The notes beneath the pieces were generated by a model. That model was not told where the DNA came from. It saw only the letters and a program-made list of their open reading frames with translations, and ran no database searches. Below, piece by piece: positions 38,405-48,065 of a stretch of 64,000 nt of DNA. Each line of letters opens with the position of its first letter. Positions within the stretch are counted from its first letter, which is position 1. The translations under genes were made by a program, and so were the position numbers. This stretch comes from Enterobacter asburiae (GTDB lineage Bacteria; Pseudomonadota; Gammaproteobacteria; Enterobacterales; Enterobacteriaceae), in contig JAAQVN010000001.1 in assembly GCA_011754535.1 (NCBI GenBank), positions 3,100,001-3,164,000 on the forward strand, in the 5' to 3' direction.

Positions 38405-40567
38405 TTATTTACTGTCAGACTTGTATTCGTACTCGTAATAGCCGTAATCCTGGTACCCGGTCGCGCGGCGGAAGATGGAGTTCAGGATCACCCCTTTCAC
38501 TTCAATCCCGTTCTGCTCGAAGCGGCTCAGGCTGGTTTCCACTTCTTTCAGGGTATTCACCGCATAGCGTGCCACCATCAGCGTGGTGCCCGCATGGCGC
38601 CCCACCACGGCCGCATCGGTCACGGCCAGAATCGGCGGCGTATCGATCAGCACCAGGTCATAGTGTTTGCTCGCCCACTCAATCAGCTGGGTGAAGCGTT
38701 CGCTCATCAGCAGTTCAGACGGGTTAGGCGGCACCTGACCACGTGGGATCAGGTCGAATCTCGGAATCGAGGTCGGCTTGGCGCTCTGGCTAATCTCCCC
38801 CTGACCCAGCAGGATTTCCGACAGACCGTTCACGTTGTTGGTGCCCAGCAGCTCGTGGGTGTAGCCCTTACGCATATCGCAGTCGATCAGCAGCACGCGC
38901 TTGTTGGTCTGGCTGACCACGGCCGCCAGGTTGGCGCACACAAAGGTCTTACCGATAGACGGGCTGACACCGGTTAACATCAGTACGTTGTTTTTAGCCT
39001 GCATCATGGCGAAGTGCAGGCTGGTACGCAGGCTGCGTATCGCTTCAATCGCCAGGTCGGTTGGGTTACCCACGGCCAGCAGCTGGCTCTGTTTGTAACG
39101 CTTAACGCCCTTGATGGTCTTGACGCTGTCACGGGATTTTTGCCACTCGGAGAGCGGGATGCTGGCGTAAACATTGATCCCGTTCTCTTCCAGCACCTGC
39201 GGGCTTTCGATGCCGCGGTTGAACAGCGAGCGCAGCAGCACGCCGACGATAGAGAGCATCAGGCCAAGAATGATGCTGCCGAGAATAATCAGCGCTTTCT
39301 TCGGCTTCAGCACGCCAGGCTGGGTAATGGCCGGGTCAACGATGCGCACATCACCCACGGTGCTGGCCTCGGTGATTTTCAGCTCCTGCTGTTTGTTCAG
39401 CAGTTGCATGTAAACCTGCTGTCCGGACTCCACGTCGCGAGTCAGGCGCACGATCTCCTGCTGCGTTTTCGGCATCGCGGTCACGCGGTCGTTCAGCTTC
39501 GCCTTCTCCTCTTCAAGAGTGCGGCGTTTTTCCAGCAGCGTGCGGTAGGCCGGGTGGCGTTTAGTGTAAAGCTTGGAAATCTCCGCCTCTTTGAAGGTCA
39601 GCTCGTTGAGCTGCGCATCAATATTCACCATGGAGTCGAGAACCGATTTGGCCTCCAGCGGCAGGTCGACGGAGTCTTTATCCTGACGGAAGGCGTTCAG
39701 CTTGTTCTCGGCATCGTCCAGACGGGCACGCACTTCCGGGAGCTGTTTAGAGAGGAACGCCAGGCTTTTCGCCGCTTCCGCCGACTTACGCTCGACGTTC
39801 TGCTCAAGGTAGTTACGGGTAATGCTGTTCAGGATGTCGCGGATTTGATCCTTATCTTCACCGGTAAAGGTCATGCTCAGCACGCCGGTGTCCTTACCGT
39901 TTTCAGTGACGGTCAGGTTATTTTGCAGATTGTTGATCATGCCCAGCGTGGAGAATTTAGTGACGGTAAATTCCCCCCCCTCCTGAGCGTTGATGGCGGT
40001 AACCATCATGCTAACGCCATCTTTGGTCAGCATCTGCCCCACTTCGCCGCGCGCGCTAAAGCCCGCATCGCTGGTCAGCTGATACTGTTTCGGGCCAAGC
40101 ACCGTCAGGGTAAAGGTTTGATCCCCTGCCCCTTTCGGCAGCACAAAGTCAGTCACCTTCACGGTGTCATTGCTGCGCCCCATCAGACGATCCCAGCCGG
40201 CACCAAAGATCGGGAACGTATTTTTGGTGACGGAGATGTCAAGGCCGAGGTCGTGAACCGTTTTGCCCAGTACCAGACGCGACTGGATCAGCTGAATTTC
40301 AGCGTCGGACGCCGGCGGCTTGTTCGCCAGCGCGGAGCCGATATCCTGCACCAGCGAGTTGCCGGTGTTCTGTTCAATCTGTACCAGCGCGTCGGCGCTG
40401 TAGATAGGCGTCGCAAAGAGCGTATAGATAACGGCCGCCGCGGCAAAGACGGCGGTAATGCCAAGCACCCACCACTTTGCCTCGATAACCGTGCCGACCA
40501 GGCGACCAATATCAATTTCATCACTGCCCGAAGTCGGGGCGGCAGAAGGTTTTGTTTTTTCTGTCAT
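38405..40567 (-). CDS. wzc: Wzc, tyrosine autokinase and colanic acid co-polymerase
   Basis: 720-residue inner membrane protein (class 2a polysaccharide co-polymerase). Order: cytoplasmic N-terminus, TM1 (WWVLGITAVFAAAAVIYTLF), a large periplasmic domain with coiled coils, TM2 (ALIILGSIILGLMLSIVGVLL), then the BY-kinase domain with Walker A GVSPSIGKT, Walker A' VLLIDCDMRKG and Walker B LVLIDTPP. The tail ATGYQDYGYYEYEYKSDSK holds six tyrosines, the autophosphorylated cluster removed by Wzb. Start at 40567 gives the E. coli length with AGGGAT before it; the frame extends 12 codons into wzb without support. Confidence 0.97.
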   Translation of the reverse strand: MTEKTKPSAAPTSGSDEIDIGRLVGTVIEAKWWVLGITAVFAAAAVIYTLFATPIYSADALVQIEQNTGNSLVQDIGSALANKPPASDAEIQLIQSRLVLGKTVHDLGLDISVTKNTFPIFGAGWDRLMGRSNDTVKVTDFVLPKGAGDQTFTLTVLGPKQYQLTSDAGFSARGEVGQMLTKDGVSMMVTAINAQEGGEFTVTKFSTLGMINNLQNNLTVTENGKDTGVLSMTFTGEDKDQIRDILNSITRNYLEQNVERKSAEAAKSLAFLSKQLPEVRARLDDAENKLNAFRQDKDSVDLPLEAKSVLDSMVNIDAQLNELTFKEAEISKLYTKRHPAYRTLLEKRRTLEEEKAKLNDRVTAMPKTQQEIVRLTRDVESGQQVYMQLLNKQQELKITEASTVGDVRIVDPAITQPGVLKPKKALIILGSIILGLMLSIVGVLLRSLFNRGIESPQVLEENGINVYASIPLSEWQKSRDSVKTIKGVKRYKQSQLLAVGNPTDLAIEAIRSLRTSLHFAMMQAKNNVLMLTGVSPSIGKTFVCANLAAVVSQTNKRVLLIDCDMRKGYTHELLGTNNVNGLSEILLGQGEISQSAKPTSIPRFDLIPRGQVPPNPSELLMSERFTQLIEWASKHYDLVLIDTPPILAVTDAAVVGRHAGTTLMVARYAVNTLKEVETSLSRFEQNGIEVKGVILNSIFRRATGYQDYGYYEYEYKSDSK

Positions 40568-40569
40568 TG

Positions 40570-41013
40570 TTATCCCTGCTGAGCTTTCAGTGCCTGCGCC
40601 CACTGTTGGGCAGACTGGTCAAGTAAGGTGTAAACCGCCTCGAAGGCCTCATGGCTTTTGCGATACGGATCGGGAATTTCGCGTTCATTGTCCCAGTGAC
40701 CAAACAGCATCACCTTGCCGCGCATCTCCGGAGCGATATCGCATAGCGCATGAATATGGCGTTTTTCCATTGCCAGAATCAGGTCATACTCCCGGCACAT
40801 GCGGCCGGTGACCTGGCGGGCGATATGCCCGTCAAGAGAGAGGTTATGATCGCGGGCCACGCTCGTTGCGCGCTCGTCGGCACCTTTGCCCACCAGCGCG
40901 CCCAGCCCTGCGGAATCGACCGTTAACTCAGGCTGGTACTGTTTCAACAGCCGTTCAGCCGTGGGGGAACGGCAAATGTTCCCCACGCATACCACCAGAA
41001 TTTTGTTAAACAT
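40570..41013 (-). CDS. wzb: Wzb, low-molecular-weight protein tyrosine phosphatase
   Basis: 147 residues. The phosphate-binding loop is C9-V-G-N-I-C-R15-S and the general acid is D115 in IPDPYRKS. It dephosphorylates the tyrosine tail of Wzc and so allows cycles of assembly of the export complex. It is packed between wza (6 nt) and wzc (2 nt), as in all group 1 capsule and colanic acid loci. Confidence 0.97.
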   Translation of the reverse strand: MFNKILVVCVGNICRSPTAERLLKQYQPELTVDSAGLGALVGKGADERATSVARDHNLSLDGHIARQVTGRMCREYDLILAMEKRHIHALCDIAPEMRGKVMLFGHWDNEREIPDPYRKSHEAFEAVYTLLDQSAQQWAQALKAQQG

Positions 41014-41019
41014 CGCGGA

Positions 41020-42159
41020 TTACCAGGTATGAATGTCGCGCGCCGTATCCGTCATGTAGCGAACGCCACTGATGGTTGGCAGCAACTGGTTGATCAGACG
41101 GTTCCAGCGGGCAACCGGTGCGGTGGTGACGTACACCACATCGTAAGGCTGGAGACGGAACTCCGTCGCCATCACCAGAGACGTCGCATCGGACATATCC
41201 AGCTGGTAGATGTTGGCAATTTTGCCCTTCGCGCTGCCTTCACCTTTCAGCGGACGGATGACGAAGATACCGGTCGCATTGGACGTGGTCAGATCGATAC
41301 CTTCTGCATTACCCAGGGCTTCGGTCAGGGTCATGCCGCTGAAGTCCATTTTGAGGGTGCTCTGTTTCTTCACTTCACCCATCACGAAGACTTTCAGATC
41401 GTCGTTGCGCGGTACGTAGAGAATATCGCCCGGATAGAGCAGGCGGTTCTGGGTCAGGTCGCCGTTTTGCATCAGCGCCTGCAGCGAAATGCGCTGCTCT
41501 TTGCCGTTGTGGGTCAGCACCACGTTGCGCCAGTCGGCGCCGTCGGTTAGGCCGCCCGCGGCGTTAATGGCGTCCAGAACGGTGAGCGGAACGTTGGTGA
41601 TGGCCTGCTGGCCGGATTTGTTCACCTGTCCGGAGATATAGGCTTTTTGCGAGCGGAATGCGGCGATATTAACGTCCACCTGCGGGTCGGCAATGTACTG
41701 CGCTAAGCGGCCGGTAATATCACTACGGATTTCGGCGAGCGTTTTCCCGGCGACATGCACTTTACCAATGTACGGATAGAACATGGTGCCATCTGACTGT
41801 ACCCAGTTCCCGGTGTCGCTTGAGCTGCGGTACTGGCCCGCTGGCGTGGTCAGTTCAGGGTGATCCCAGACGGTCACGTTGATCACGTCGCCCGGCCCCA
41901 CGCGATACTGATAGGAGGCAATTTCCTGGTCCAGAGACATATTCGGCTGGGCAACATTCGGACGTGGACGTAATTGTTCGACCAGACGTGGCGTAAGTGG
42001 ATAAACATTCACCATTTTGTCGAGATCAAAATCGGCATCCTGTTGCTTGATCACATCCTTACCCATTGTTGACATATTGCTGCCGGGAAAGACCGTGCAA
42101 CCACTCATCAAGGTCACAGACACCAATAATGGCATCAATTTCATTTTGGATTTCATCAT
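41020..42159 (-). CDS. wza: Wza, outer membrane colanic acid exporter
   Basis: 379-residue lipoprotein that forms the octameric outer-membrane translocon. The signal peptide ends in the lipobox LMSGC (C21). The polysaccharide export sequence domain [22 protein letters not shown] starts near residue 85, followed by two SLBB repeats ([26 protein letters not shown]), and the C-terminal helix [20 protein letters not shown] inserts in the outer membrane. It is the first gene of the colanic acid operon, with a leader of several hundred bases. Confidence 0.97.
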   Translation of the reverse strand: MMKSKMKLMPLLVSVTLMSGCTVFPGSNMSTMGKDVIKQQDADFDLDKMVNVYPLTPRLVEQLRPRPNVAQPNMSLDQEIASYQYRVGPGDVINVTVWDHPELTTPAGQYRSSSDTGNWVQSDGTMFYPYIGKVHVAGKTLAEIRSDITGRLAQYIADPQVDVNIAAFRSQKAYISGQVNKSGQQAITNVPLTVLDAINAAGGLTDGADWRNVVLTHNGKEQRISLQALMQNGDLTQNRLLYPGDILYVPRNDDLKVFVMGEVKKQSTLKMDFSGMTLTEALGNAEGIDLTTSNATGIFVIRPLKGEGSAKGKIANIYQLDMSDATSLVMATEFRLQPYDVVYVTTAPVARWNRLINQLLPTISGVRYMTDTARDIHTW

Positions 42160-42337
42160 TGATTATTTATCACTTTGGCAGAGTAATTATCCTGTGCAAT
42201 TTAAATAAGCTTGAGACGTATTGGGTTTCAGCATGCAGTTAATCAAATAGAAATATAACTGGCATCAGTCCTAAAAAAAGCTTATTCATCCATTGGCTAT
42301 TGACAGAATAATCGAGGCTGATTCACACGCTTTCAGG

Positions 42338-42375
42338 CACGCTACCGCCCTTGGCTTTCAGTTACCAATCCACTG
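42338..42375 (-). promoter_or_regulatory. JUMPstart with ops element, leader of the colanic acid operon
   Basis: The minus strand starts CAGTGGATTGGTAAC at 42375 and ends with an exact ops GGCGGTAGCGTG (42349-42338). Compared with the O-unit copy at 16998-17036, the ops end is conserved and the middle has diverged. It lies 178 nt before the wza start and would recruit RfaH. Confidence 0.92.
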
Positions 42376-42616
42376 ACTAAACAATGTGTTATGGATAGAC
42401 ACCCTCTTGAGTAAGGTCTTCTGGCAATATTTCAGCCGCTTGAAATACACAGCGGATAATGAATGACCATTCCGAAGACCAAAACAATAATAGCAACAAC
42501 AAGATTTAACATTTGATGCTGGGAGAATTGTTGCAGCTAACCTAATAGCAGGCAAGGAGACAACTGTCCTAATATCTGTTTTTAAGATTAATATTAAGAG
42601 CAAAGTTTTGACCTTT

Positions 42617-42630
42617 TAGGATTTTCTTTA
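42617..42630 (-). promoter_or_regulatory. RcsAB box upstream of wza
   Basis: The minus strand reads TAAAGAAAATCCTA, which fits the RcsAB box of colanic acid operons (TAAGAATATTCCTA-like; the E. coli wza site is, from memory, TAAAGAAACTCCTA). At 457 nt before the wza start it has the remote position known for the E. coli box. The Rcs phosphorelay would switch the operon on through it. Confidence 0.65.
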
Positions 42631-42851
42631 TATTGACAAAAAGAGAGCAAATATCATTACCTGCGATATATCCTAAAATGTTTTCATAATAATAAAATAT
42701 GCGTATTCCGCTTATTTACACCCACCTGTGATTGCTCTCTTTTTTACGCTTCGTATTAAGAGAAATCTCAGCCCGACATTGCATTTTCCCCCAGCTTTAT
42801 CCATGATCGAAGTGTGACATTCGTCATATAACAGAAGGTATTGCTATTACT

Positions 42852-44435
42852 ATGGAATGGATTGCCGATCCATCAATCTGGGCCGGGCTGGTGACGCTGG
42901 TCGTCATCGAATTAGTGCTCGGGATTGATAATCTGGTCTTTATCGCCATCCTCGCTGAAAAACTGCCCCCTTCCCAGCGCGACCGCGCGCGCGTGACGGG
43001 TCTGCTGCTGGCGATGGTGATGCGTTTACTGCTGCTGGCCTCTATCTCCTGGATGGTCACGCTCACTCAGCCTCTGTTCTCCGTTCGCGGTCTGAGCTTT
43101 AGCGCCCGCGACCTGATCATGCTCTTCGGCGGGCTGTTCCTGCTGTTCAAAGCCACGGTGGAGCTTAACGAGCGGCTCGAAGGCAAAGACAGCGAGAACC
43201 CGACCCAGCGACGTGGGGCAAGATTCTGGCCGGTGGTGGCGCAAATTGTGGTGCTCGATGCCGTCTTCTCTCTGGATTCGGTGATTACCGCCGTCGGGAT
43301 GGTGGACCATCTGGCCGTCATGATGGCTGCGGTGATCATCGCCATCACGCTGATGGTGATGGCGAGCAAAGCGCTGACCCGCTTTGTGAACAGCCACCCG
43401 ACCATCGTGATCCTTTGTCTCAGCTTCCTGTTGATGATCGGCTTCAGCCTGGTCGCCGACGGCTTCGGGTTCCATATTCCGAAAGGTTACCTGTACGCCG
43501 CCATTGGCTTCTCCGTCATGATTGAAGCGCTCAACCAGCTGGCGATATTTAACCGCCGCCGGTTTCTCTCCGCGAATCAGACCCTGCGCCAGCGCACGGC
43601 CGAAACCGTCATGCGCCTGCTGAGCGGCAGGAAAGAGGATGCCGAGCTGGACGCCGAATCCTCCGCCCTGCTTGCCGATCACAGCGACGGGCAGATCTTT
43701 AACCCACAGGAGCGGCTGATGATCGAGCGGGTGCTCAACCTCAATCAGCGCACGGTGAGCAGCATCATGACTTCCCGGCATGACATTGAGCATATTGACC
43801 TCACGGCACCGGAAGATCGGGTCCGCGCCCTGCTGGATAAGAATCAGCACACCCGCGTGGTGGTAACCGGCGGTGAAGAGGAAGAGGAGCTGCTGGGCGT
43901 GGTGCACGTTATTGACCTGCTCCAGCAGCAGCTTCGCGGTGAGCCGCTCAACCTGCGCGCGCTGGTGCGCCAGCCGCTGGTCTTCCCGGAAGGGCTACCG
44001 CTGCTCTCTGCCCTTGAGCAATTTCGCAACGCGCGCACGCACTTTGCCTTCGTGGTGGATGAGTTTGGTTCGGTGGAAGGGCTGGTCACGCTCAGCGACG
44101 TGATGGAAACTATCGCCGGTAATCTGCCAAACGAGGTGGATGAGATTGATGCCCGCCACGACATCCAGAAAAACGCGGACGGCTCGTGGACGGCCAACGG
44201 CCACATGCCGCTGGAAGACCTGGTGCAGTACGTGCCGCTGCCGCTGGACGAAAAACGGGAATACCACACCATTGCCGGCCTGCTGATGGAGTATTTACAG
44301 CGCATCCCGCAGCCGGGGGAAGAGGTTCAGGTGGGCGACTATCTGCTTAAAACCCTGCAGATTGAAAACCATCGCGTGCAGAAAGTGCAGCTTATTCCAC
44401 TGCGGGATGAGGAAGAGCTGGATTTTGAGGTATAG
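42852..44435 (+). CDS. yegH: YegH, TerC-CBS-CorC family membrane protein
   Basis: 527 residues. The N-terminal TerC-like domain (about residues 1-240) has seven or so membrane helices with the family motifs [15 protein letters not shown] and [16 protein letters not shown], whose acidic residues suggest cation handling. Two CBS domains (about 290-420, [23 protein letters not shown] onward) and a C-terminal CorC/HlyC transporter-associated domain (to residue 520) follow. Role unsettled: metal resistance or export is suggested by the family. It is transcribed away from wza and faces asmA, with a terminator 7 nt after the stop. Confidence 0.92.
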   Translation: MEWIADPSIWAGLVTLVVIELVLGIDNLVFIAILAEKLPPSQRDRARVTGLLLAMVMRLLLLASISWMVTLTQPLFSVRGLSFSARDLIMLFGGLFLLFKATVELNERLEGKDSENPTQRRGARFWPVVAQIVVLDAVFSLDSVITAVGMVDHLAVMMAAVIIAITLMVMASKALTRFVNSHPTIVILCLSFLLMIGFSLVADGFGFHIPKGYLYAAIGFSVMIEALNQLAIFNRRRFLSANQTLRQRTAETVMRLLSGRKEDAELDAESSALLADHSDGQIFNPQERLMIERVLNLNQRTVSSIMTSRHDIEHIDLTAPEDRVRALLDKNQHTRVVVTGGEEEEELLGVVHVIDLLQQQLRGEPLNLRALVRQPLVFPEGLPLLSALEQFRNARTHFAFVVDEFGSVEGLVTLSDVMETIAGNLPNEVDEIDARHDIQKNADGSWTANGHMPLEDLVQYVPLPLDEKREYHTIAGLLMEYLQRIPQPGEEVQVGDYLLKTLQIENHRVQKVQLIPLRDEEELDFEV

Positions 44436-44442
44436 ATAAAAC

Positions 44443-44470
44443 AAAACGGCAACCAGGTTGCCGTTTTAGG
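44443..44470. terminator. Terminator between yegH and asmA
   Basis: AAAACGGCAA (44443-44452) pairs with TTGCCGTTTT (44458-44467) around a 5-nt loop. The flanking A and T make it usable from both sides of the convergent pair. Confidence 0.8.
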
Positions 44471-44474
44471 GTTT

Positions 44475-44510
44475 GCTCCCTCTCCCGTGGGAGAGGGATG
44501 CGGTGAGGCA
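44475..44510. repeat. Single-hairpin REP-like element
   Basis: GCTCCCTCTCCCGTGGGAGAGGGATGCGGTGAGG-type sequence: one CCCTCTCCC palindrome plus the right outer arm. It is a half-size relative of the double elements at 26385 and 38300, between the terminator and the asmA stop. Confidence 0.6.
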
Positions 44511-44534
44511 TCAGGCCACCCGGCACCACGAACC

Positions 44535-46385
44535 TCAAAGCTTATCCAGCAGCTTCTTCACATCCTTGCCATTCTGGGAATCTTTATTACGATCCGCCCA
44601 GCTGTTAAGCCGACGTTTCGCTTCATCCTGCAGATGCTTACGCAGGATCTGATCCACCTGAAGGCTGTAGTTCAGCGCCTGCCATTTGCCGTATACGCTA
44701 AGCGGAACCGGTGTCTCTTTAAGGAAATCAATCAGCTTGCTTTCGCCCTGCCAGCCGGAAAGTACCCGGACGTTAAAGCGCGTGTCCGCCGTCTCTTTGA
44801 CCAGATCCAGCGAGCCTTCTCCGGTTAACGACAACATGGACGAGGTTCCCTGCATCCCGGCAAGGGTCAGTATCCCGTTATCCAGCGTCAGATCCGTGGT
44901 GAAGCTGTCGAGGCGCGTTGCGCTGTCGTAGTTTTCCTGCGCTTTAACATCGCTGCTGCGCTCCACCGCCTGCTGGACAAGCTGCTGGAAGTTGAGCCCC
45001 TCCATACGGGAATCTTTCAGGTCAACGTGCGCTTCACCCTGCCACTCCCGGCGGAAGGCGTTGGCATCAATTTTGGTGCCTGAGAAATCCCCCGCCAGCG
45101 TTAACTGCCCCGTCAGGGATATCGGATAGTTAAAGGCTTTGAGGATGCTGCCAATCTCAACGTTGTCGAGACGCGGCTGGAATTCAGCGCTGGCAACGTC
45201 CTTACGCACGTCCAGCGTTCCTGGCAGCGAAAGATGCCCTGCCCCCATTTTGCCGCTCAGTTCGGAGATCGCCAGCAACCCGTTGTGGTTGAACATCTTG
45301 CCGCTCACATCGGTAAAATCAATGCCGCGCCAGCGCACGCTGTTGGCTTTCAGCGCAATATCGGCGGTGAAGCCGCGCAAAACGTTATAGTCAGGCTGTT
45401 CAAGGTTAGACGAGATAACCGGACGCGACACCGGTGACTGGCTTTGCCCCGTCTGGGTCGCATCGCTGTCCGTTGCGCTTGCCGGCAGCGGTGGCAGGAT
45501 GTTCTCCAGGTTGAGCTTGTCAAACTGCAGGTTCAGCACCCACTTCGGCTTTTCGTCAAGCGTGACGCTCGCCTGCCCCTTCAGGCTGCTGTCGTTGGCC
45601 TGCAGATTGAGGTTATCCAGCGCCAGCTGTTTTTGTTCTTCGCGCCATACGGCCTGCAGCGTCCCCTGTCCGGCGATCCCCTGGGTAGGGAGATCCGCCC
45701 CCGTCAGCTGCCAGTTAAGCTGCTGGATGTCAGCCGTGAGCTGATGCGGGTAGTCCGACGCATTCACATTTGCATTCAACGAGAGGGTCAGATCCCGCTG
45801 GTCGCGATTCACCCGTCCGCTAAATTCCAGCGACGCAAGATGGTGTTCATCCTGCTCCATCTGCAGGTTGATGTTGCGAACGGTGACCTGCTCCTGATCC
45901 TCATGCTGGAACACCAGCACGCTATCGGCAACTTTAAGTTTGCCTATATCAAACGACCAGCCCGTATCGGACGGTTCATCCAGTAAGGTATTCTCGCGCG
46001 GCGCGACCGGCGCATTTGCGTCGCGCACGGCTTCGGTTTGCGGGGTAAGCTGAATGACCGCGCCCTTCAGCATCACCTGGTTAACCTGCAACTGATGGGA
46101 AATAAGCGGGATCAGCGCCACGTCAAGACGCATGTTGTCCGCAGAGACCAGCGGCTGTGCGGCGCCAGGCGCGGTTAACGACATGCGGCCAGAGAGAATG
46201 CTGAGCTGTGGCCAGACGTGCCAGCGCAGCGGCCCGTCAAGCTTCAGTTGGTAACCACTGCGTGCCTCGACCTGCCGCACCATATAAGCGCGGAAATCAT
46301 TCGGGTTAACCAGCAGAACCAACGCCGAAAGGCCAGCAACCAGCACCACCAGCAAAATCATCAGCGTTGTCAGAACTCTTCTCAT
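44535..46385 (-). CDS. asmA: AsmA, outer-membrane biogenesis protein
   Basis: 616 residues. An N-terminal signal-anchor (RRVLTTLMILLVVLVAGLSALVLLV) is followed by VNPNDFRAYMVRQVEARSGYQLKLDGPLRWHVWPQLSI, the AsmA_N signature, then a long beta-rich periplasmic region of the VPS13-like bridge type and the AsmA_2 domain (DVASAEFQPRLDNVEIGSIL). Members are now thought to carry phospholipid between membranes; loss suppresses assembly-defective porins. It forms a row with dcd and udk (22 and 91 nt gaps) on the minus strand. Confidence 0.95.
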   Translation of the reverse strand: MRRVLTTLMILLVVLVAGLSALVLLVNPNDFRAYMVRQVEARSGYQLKLDGPLRWHVWPQLSILSGRMSLTAPGAAQPLVSADNMRLDVALIPLISHQLQVNQVMLKGAVIQLTPQTEAVRDANAPVAPRENTLLDEPSDTGWSFDIGKLKVADSVLVFQHEDQEQVTVRNINLQMEQDEHHLASLEFSGRVNRDQRDLTLSLNANVNASDYPHQLTADIQQLNWQLTGADLPTQGIAGQGTLQAVWREEQKQLALDNLNLQANDSSLKGQASVTLDEKPKWVLNLQFDKLNLENILPPLPASATDSDATQTGQSQSPVSRPVISSNLEQPDYNVLRGFTADIALKANSVRWRGIDFTDVSGKMFNHNGLLAISELSGKMGAGHLSLPGTLDVRKDVASAEFQPRLDNVEIGSILKAFNYPISLTGQLTLAGDFSGTKIDANAFRREWQGEAHVDLKDSRMEGLNFQQLVQQAVERSSDVKAQENYDSATRLDSFTTDLTLDNGILTLAGMQGTSSMLSLTGEGSLDLVKETADTRFNVRVLSGWQGESKLIDFLKETPVPLSVYGKWQALNYSLQVDQILRKHLQDEAKRRLNSWADRNKDSQNGKDVKKLLDKL

Positions 46386-46407
46386 GGCATCCTCAGTGGA
46401 CTAACGA

Positions 46408-46989
46408 TCAGTCTTTATCAATACGGCTGGCAACCGCACCCTGCTGGTCGCGGTATTTTGCGTCCTGGCGGCGGTTGTAGGGCCTGTCTGCCGGGCCGGT
46501 CAGCGGTTCAAAGCTTAACGCACCAATCATCATTCCGGGGCGCAGCGCCAGCGGCAGTTTGCCGGCGTTGAAGAACTCCAGCACGATACGGCCGGACCAG
46601 CCTGGGTCGATACGGTGCGCGGTGACGTGAACCATCAGCCCCAGGCGGGCCAGAGAAGAACGGCCATCAAGCCAGCCGACGAGATCCGCAGGCAGGGTCA
46701 CGGATTCATACGTCACCGCCAGCGCCAGTTCGCCTGGATGCAGATAAAAAGCTTCGCCTTCGTCAATGACGATTTCATCACTCATAACGCGATCGAGCGC
46801 GGCGCTGACTTCATCCTTCGGCCCGCTGAGGTCGATGAACGGCGCAGTGTGGCCACTAAATGTGCGGAATTTATTCCCCAACCGTACATCAACGGTCACC
46901 CCATTGATACGCTCCACCGGGGGACGCGGGGTAATAGACAAACGGCCTTCATCCAGCCAGGCTTCAATATCGCGATCGCAAAGACGCAT
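46408..46989 (-). CDS. dcd: dCTP deaminase
   Basis: 193 residues, homotrimeric; deaminates dCTP to dUTP, the main dTTP route in enterobacteria. Active-site residues are present: S111, R115 ([25 protein letters not shown]) and E138 in IVLEFFN. Start at 46989 is set by a strong SD (AAGGAGAAA) and by exact family length; the frame has six more codons upstream. It follows udk. Confidence 0.97.
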   Translation of the reverse strand: MRLCDRDIEAWLDEGRLSITPRPPVERINGVTVDVRLGNKFRTFSGHTAPFIDLSGPKDEVSAALDRVMSDEIVIDEGEAFYLHPGELALAVTYESVTLPADLVGWLDGRSSLARLGLMVHVTAHRIDPGWSGRIVLEFFNAGKLPLALRPGMMIGALSFEPLTGPADRPYNRRQDAKYRDQQGAVASRIDKD

Positions 46990-47080
46990 GGCACTTTCTC
47001 CTTTCATGCATCGTACCCTGAGGCCTTAAACACTCAGGGTAAAACCAGGTTATCTCTGAACGGTACACAATTCGCGCGGC

Positions 47081-47722
47081 TTATTCAAAAAACTGACTGA
47101 TTTTCGCTTTTAAGATATCAATCGCAATGCGGTTTTTGCCCCCGCGAGGGACGATGATATCGGCGTATTGTTTGGATGGTTCAATAAACTGCAGGAACAT
47201 CGGACGGACCGTTTTCTGGTATTGCGCCATGACGGAGTCCATCGAACGGCCGCGCTCGTTAACGTCACGCTTGATGCGGCGCATCAGGCAGATGTCCAGC
47301 GGGGTATCGACGAAGATGGAGAAGTTCATGGATTCGCGCAGGCGGGCGTCGGTCAGGAGCAGGATGCCTTCAAGGATAATAACCTTCTTTGGCTCGATGC
47401 GGATCGTTTCCTGGGTGCGGGTGTGTTCTACGTAACTGTAAACGGGCAGTTCAATAGCCTGGCCGCTCTTGAGGGCTTCTAAATGCTGGAACAGTAAACT
47501 GTGATCCATCGCATTCGGGTGGTCGTAGTTGGTTTTTACGCGCTCTTCCATCGACAGATGGGATTGATCTTTGTAATAGCTGTCTTCGGGAATGACGCCG
47601 ATGTGCTCATCACCTACTTGTTCACGCAGTTCGCGATAAAGCGTACTGGCAATTAGACTTTTACCTGAAGCCGATGCGCCGGCGATGCCTATAATGACGC
47701 ACTGATGAGACTTATCAGTCAT
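47081..47722 (-). CDS. udk: Uridine kinase
   Basis: 213 residues; phosphorylates uridine and cytidine with GTP or ATP in pyrimidine salvage. Walker [16 protein letters not shown] at residues 12-26, the substrate loop [25 protein letters not shown], and [21 protein letters not shown] (LID). It heads the udk-dcd-asmA row, with a good -10 upstream. Confidence 0.97.
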   Translation of the reverse strand: MTDKSHQCVIIGIAGASASGKSLIASTLYRELREQVGDEHIGVIPEDSYYKDQSHLSMEERVKTNYDHPNAMDHSLLFQHLEALKSGQAIELPVYSYVEHTRTQETIRIEPKKVIILEGILLLTDARLRESMNFSIFVDTPLDICLMRRIKRDVNERGRSMDSVMAQYQKTVRPMFLQFIEPSKQYADIIVPRGGKNRIAIDILKAKISQFFE

Positions 47723-48065
47723 AAATTTAGCGACCTGAATAACCTGGATGTTAAGGAAGGACGACGCCGGAGCGTCAAACGCGGCAATTATAGGGATTTC
47801 GCGGGCGTGATACCAGTCGAATGCGCAGGTTCTGCGAGACAGGCTGAAAAGTGGCGCATTGCTCCCTGAAAGAAATTTTAATGACCGTTTTTTCAGCGTT
47901 TAACAGGAATTTTTTAGCGAGTAACTATTTAATAACTCTATGATGTCAAATTATGAGCAGCCGCCATATGAATTGTAAATTGTTTGTACTAGCATAAACC
48001 AAATTATCAAATTCACTCGTGCGCACTTCTCTCCTGACGGCATGGCGTCTCTGGATAAAGCGGTA
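47723..48065. other. Divergent intergenic region udk/dgcE
   Basis: 343 nt between divergent genes. The left 80 nt carry the udk promoter. The right part is AT-rich and should hold the dgcE promoter, for which I could not pick a convincing -35/-10 pair. No small gene or RNA was recognised. Confidence 0.5.
47787..47816 (-). promoter_or_regulatory. Candidate udk promoter
   Basis: On the minus strand a perfect TATAAT lies at 47792-47787, with CTGGTA 18 nt upstream as a weak -35. The predicted start near 47780 would give a leader of about 58 nt before the udk ATG. Confidence 0.5.

Larger units (their letters stand above)
42160..42851. other. Long intergenic region: wza leader and yegH promoter region
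   Basis: 692 nt, AT-rich. On the minus strand it holds the RcsAB box and the JUMPstart/ops of the colanic acid operon. A TATAAC at 42827-42832 is a possible -10 for yegH on the plus strand. An 81-codon minus-strand frame (42358-42603) has no SD and overlaps the leader; I do not call it. Nothing else was recognised. Confidence 0.6.

Noticed and set aside
42358..42603. 81-codon minus-strand frame upstream of wza
   Set aside because: Overlaps the JUMPstart leader, no ribosome binding site, composition unlike a protein.
48042..48065. Upstream ATG for dgcE
   Set aside because: Neither start has a good SD, but the later one aligns with the E. coli N-terminus; kept as an alternative only.
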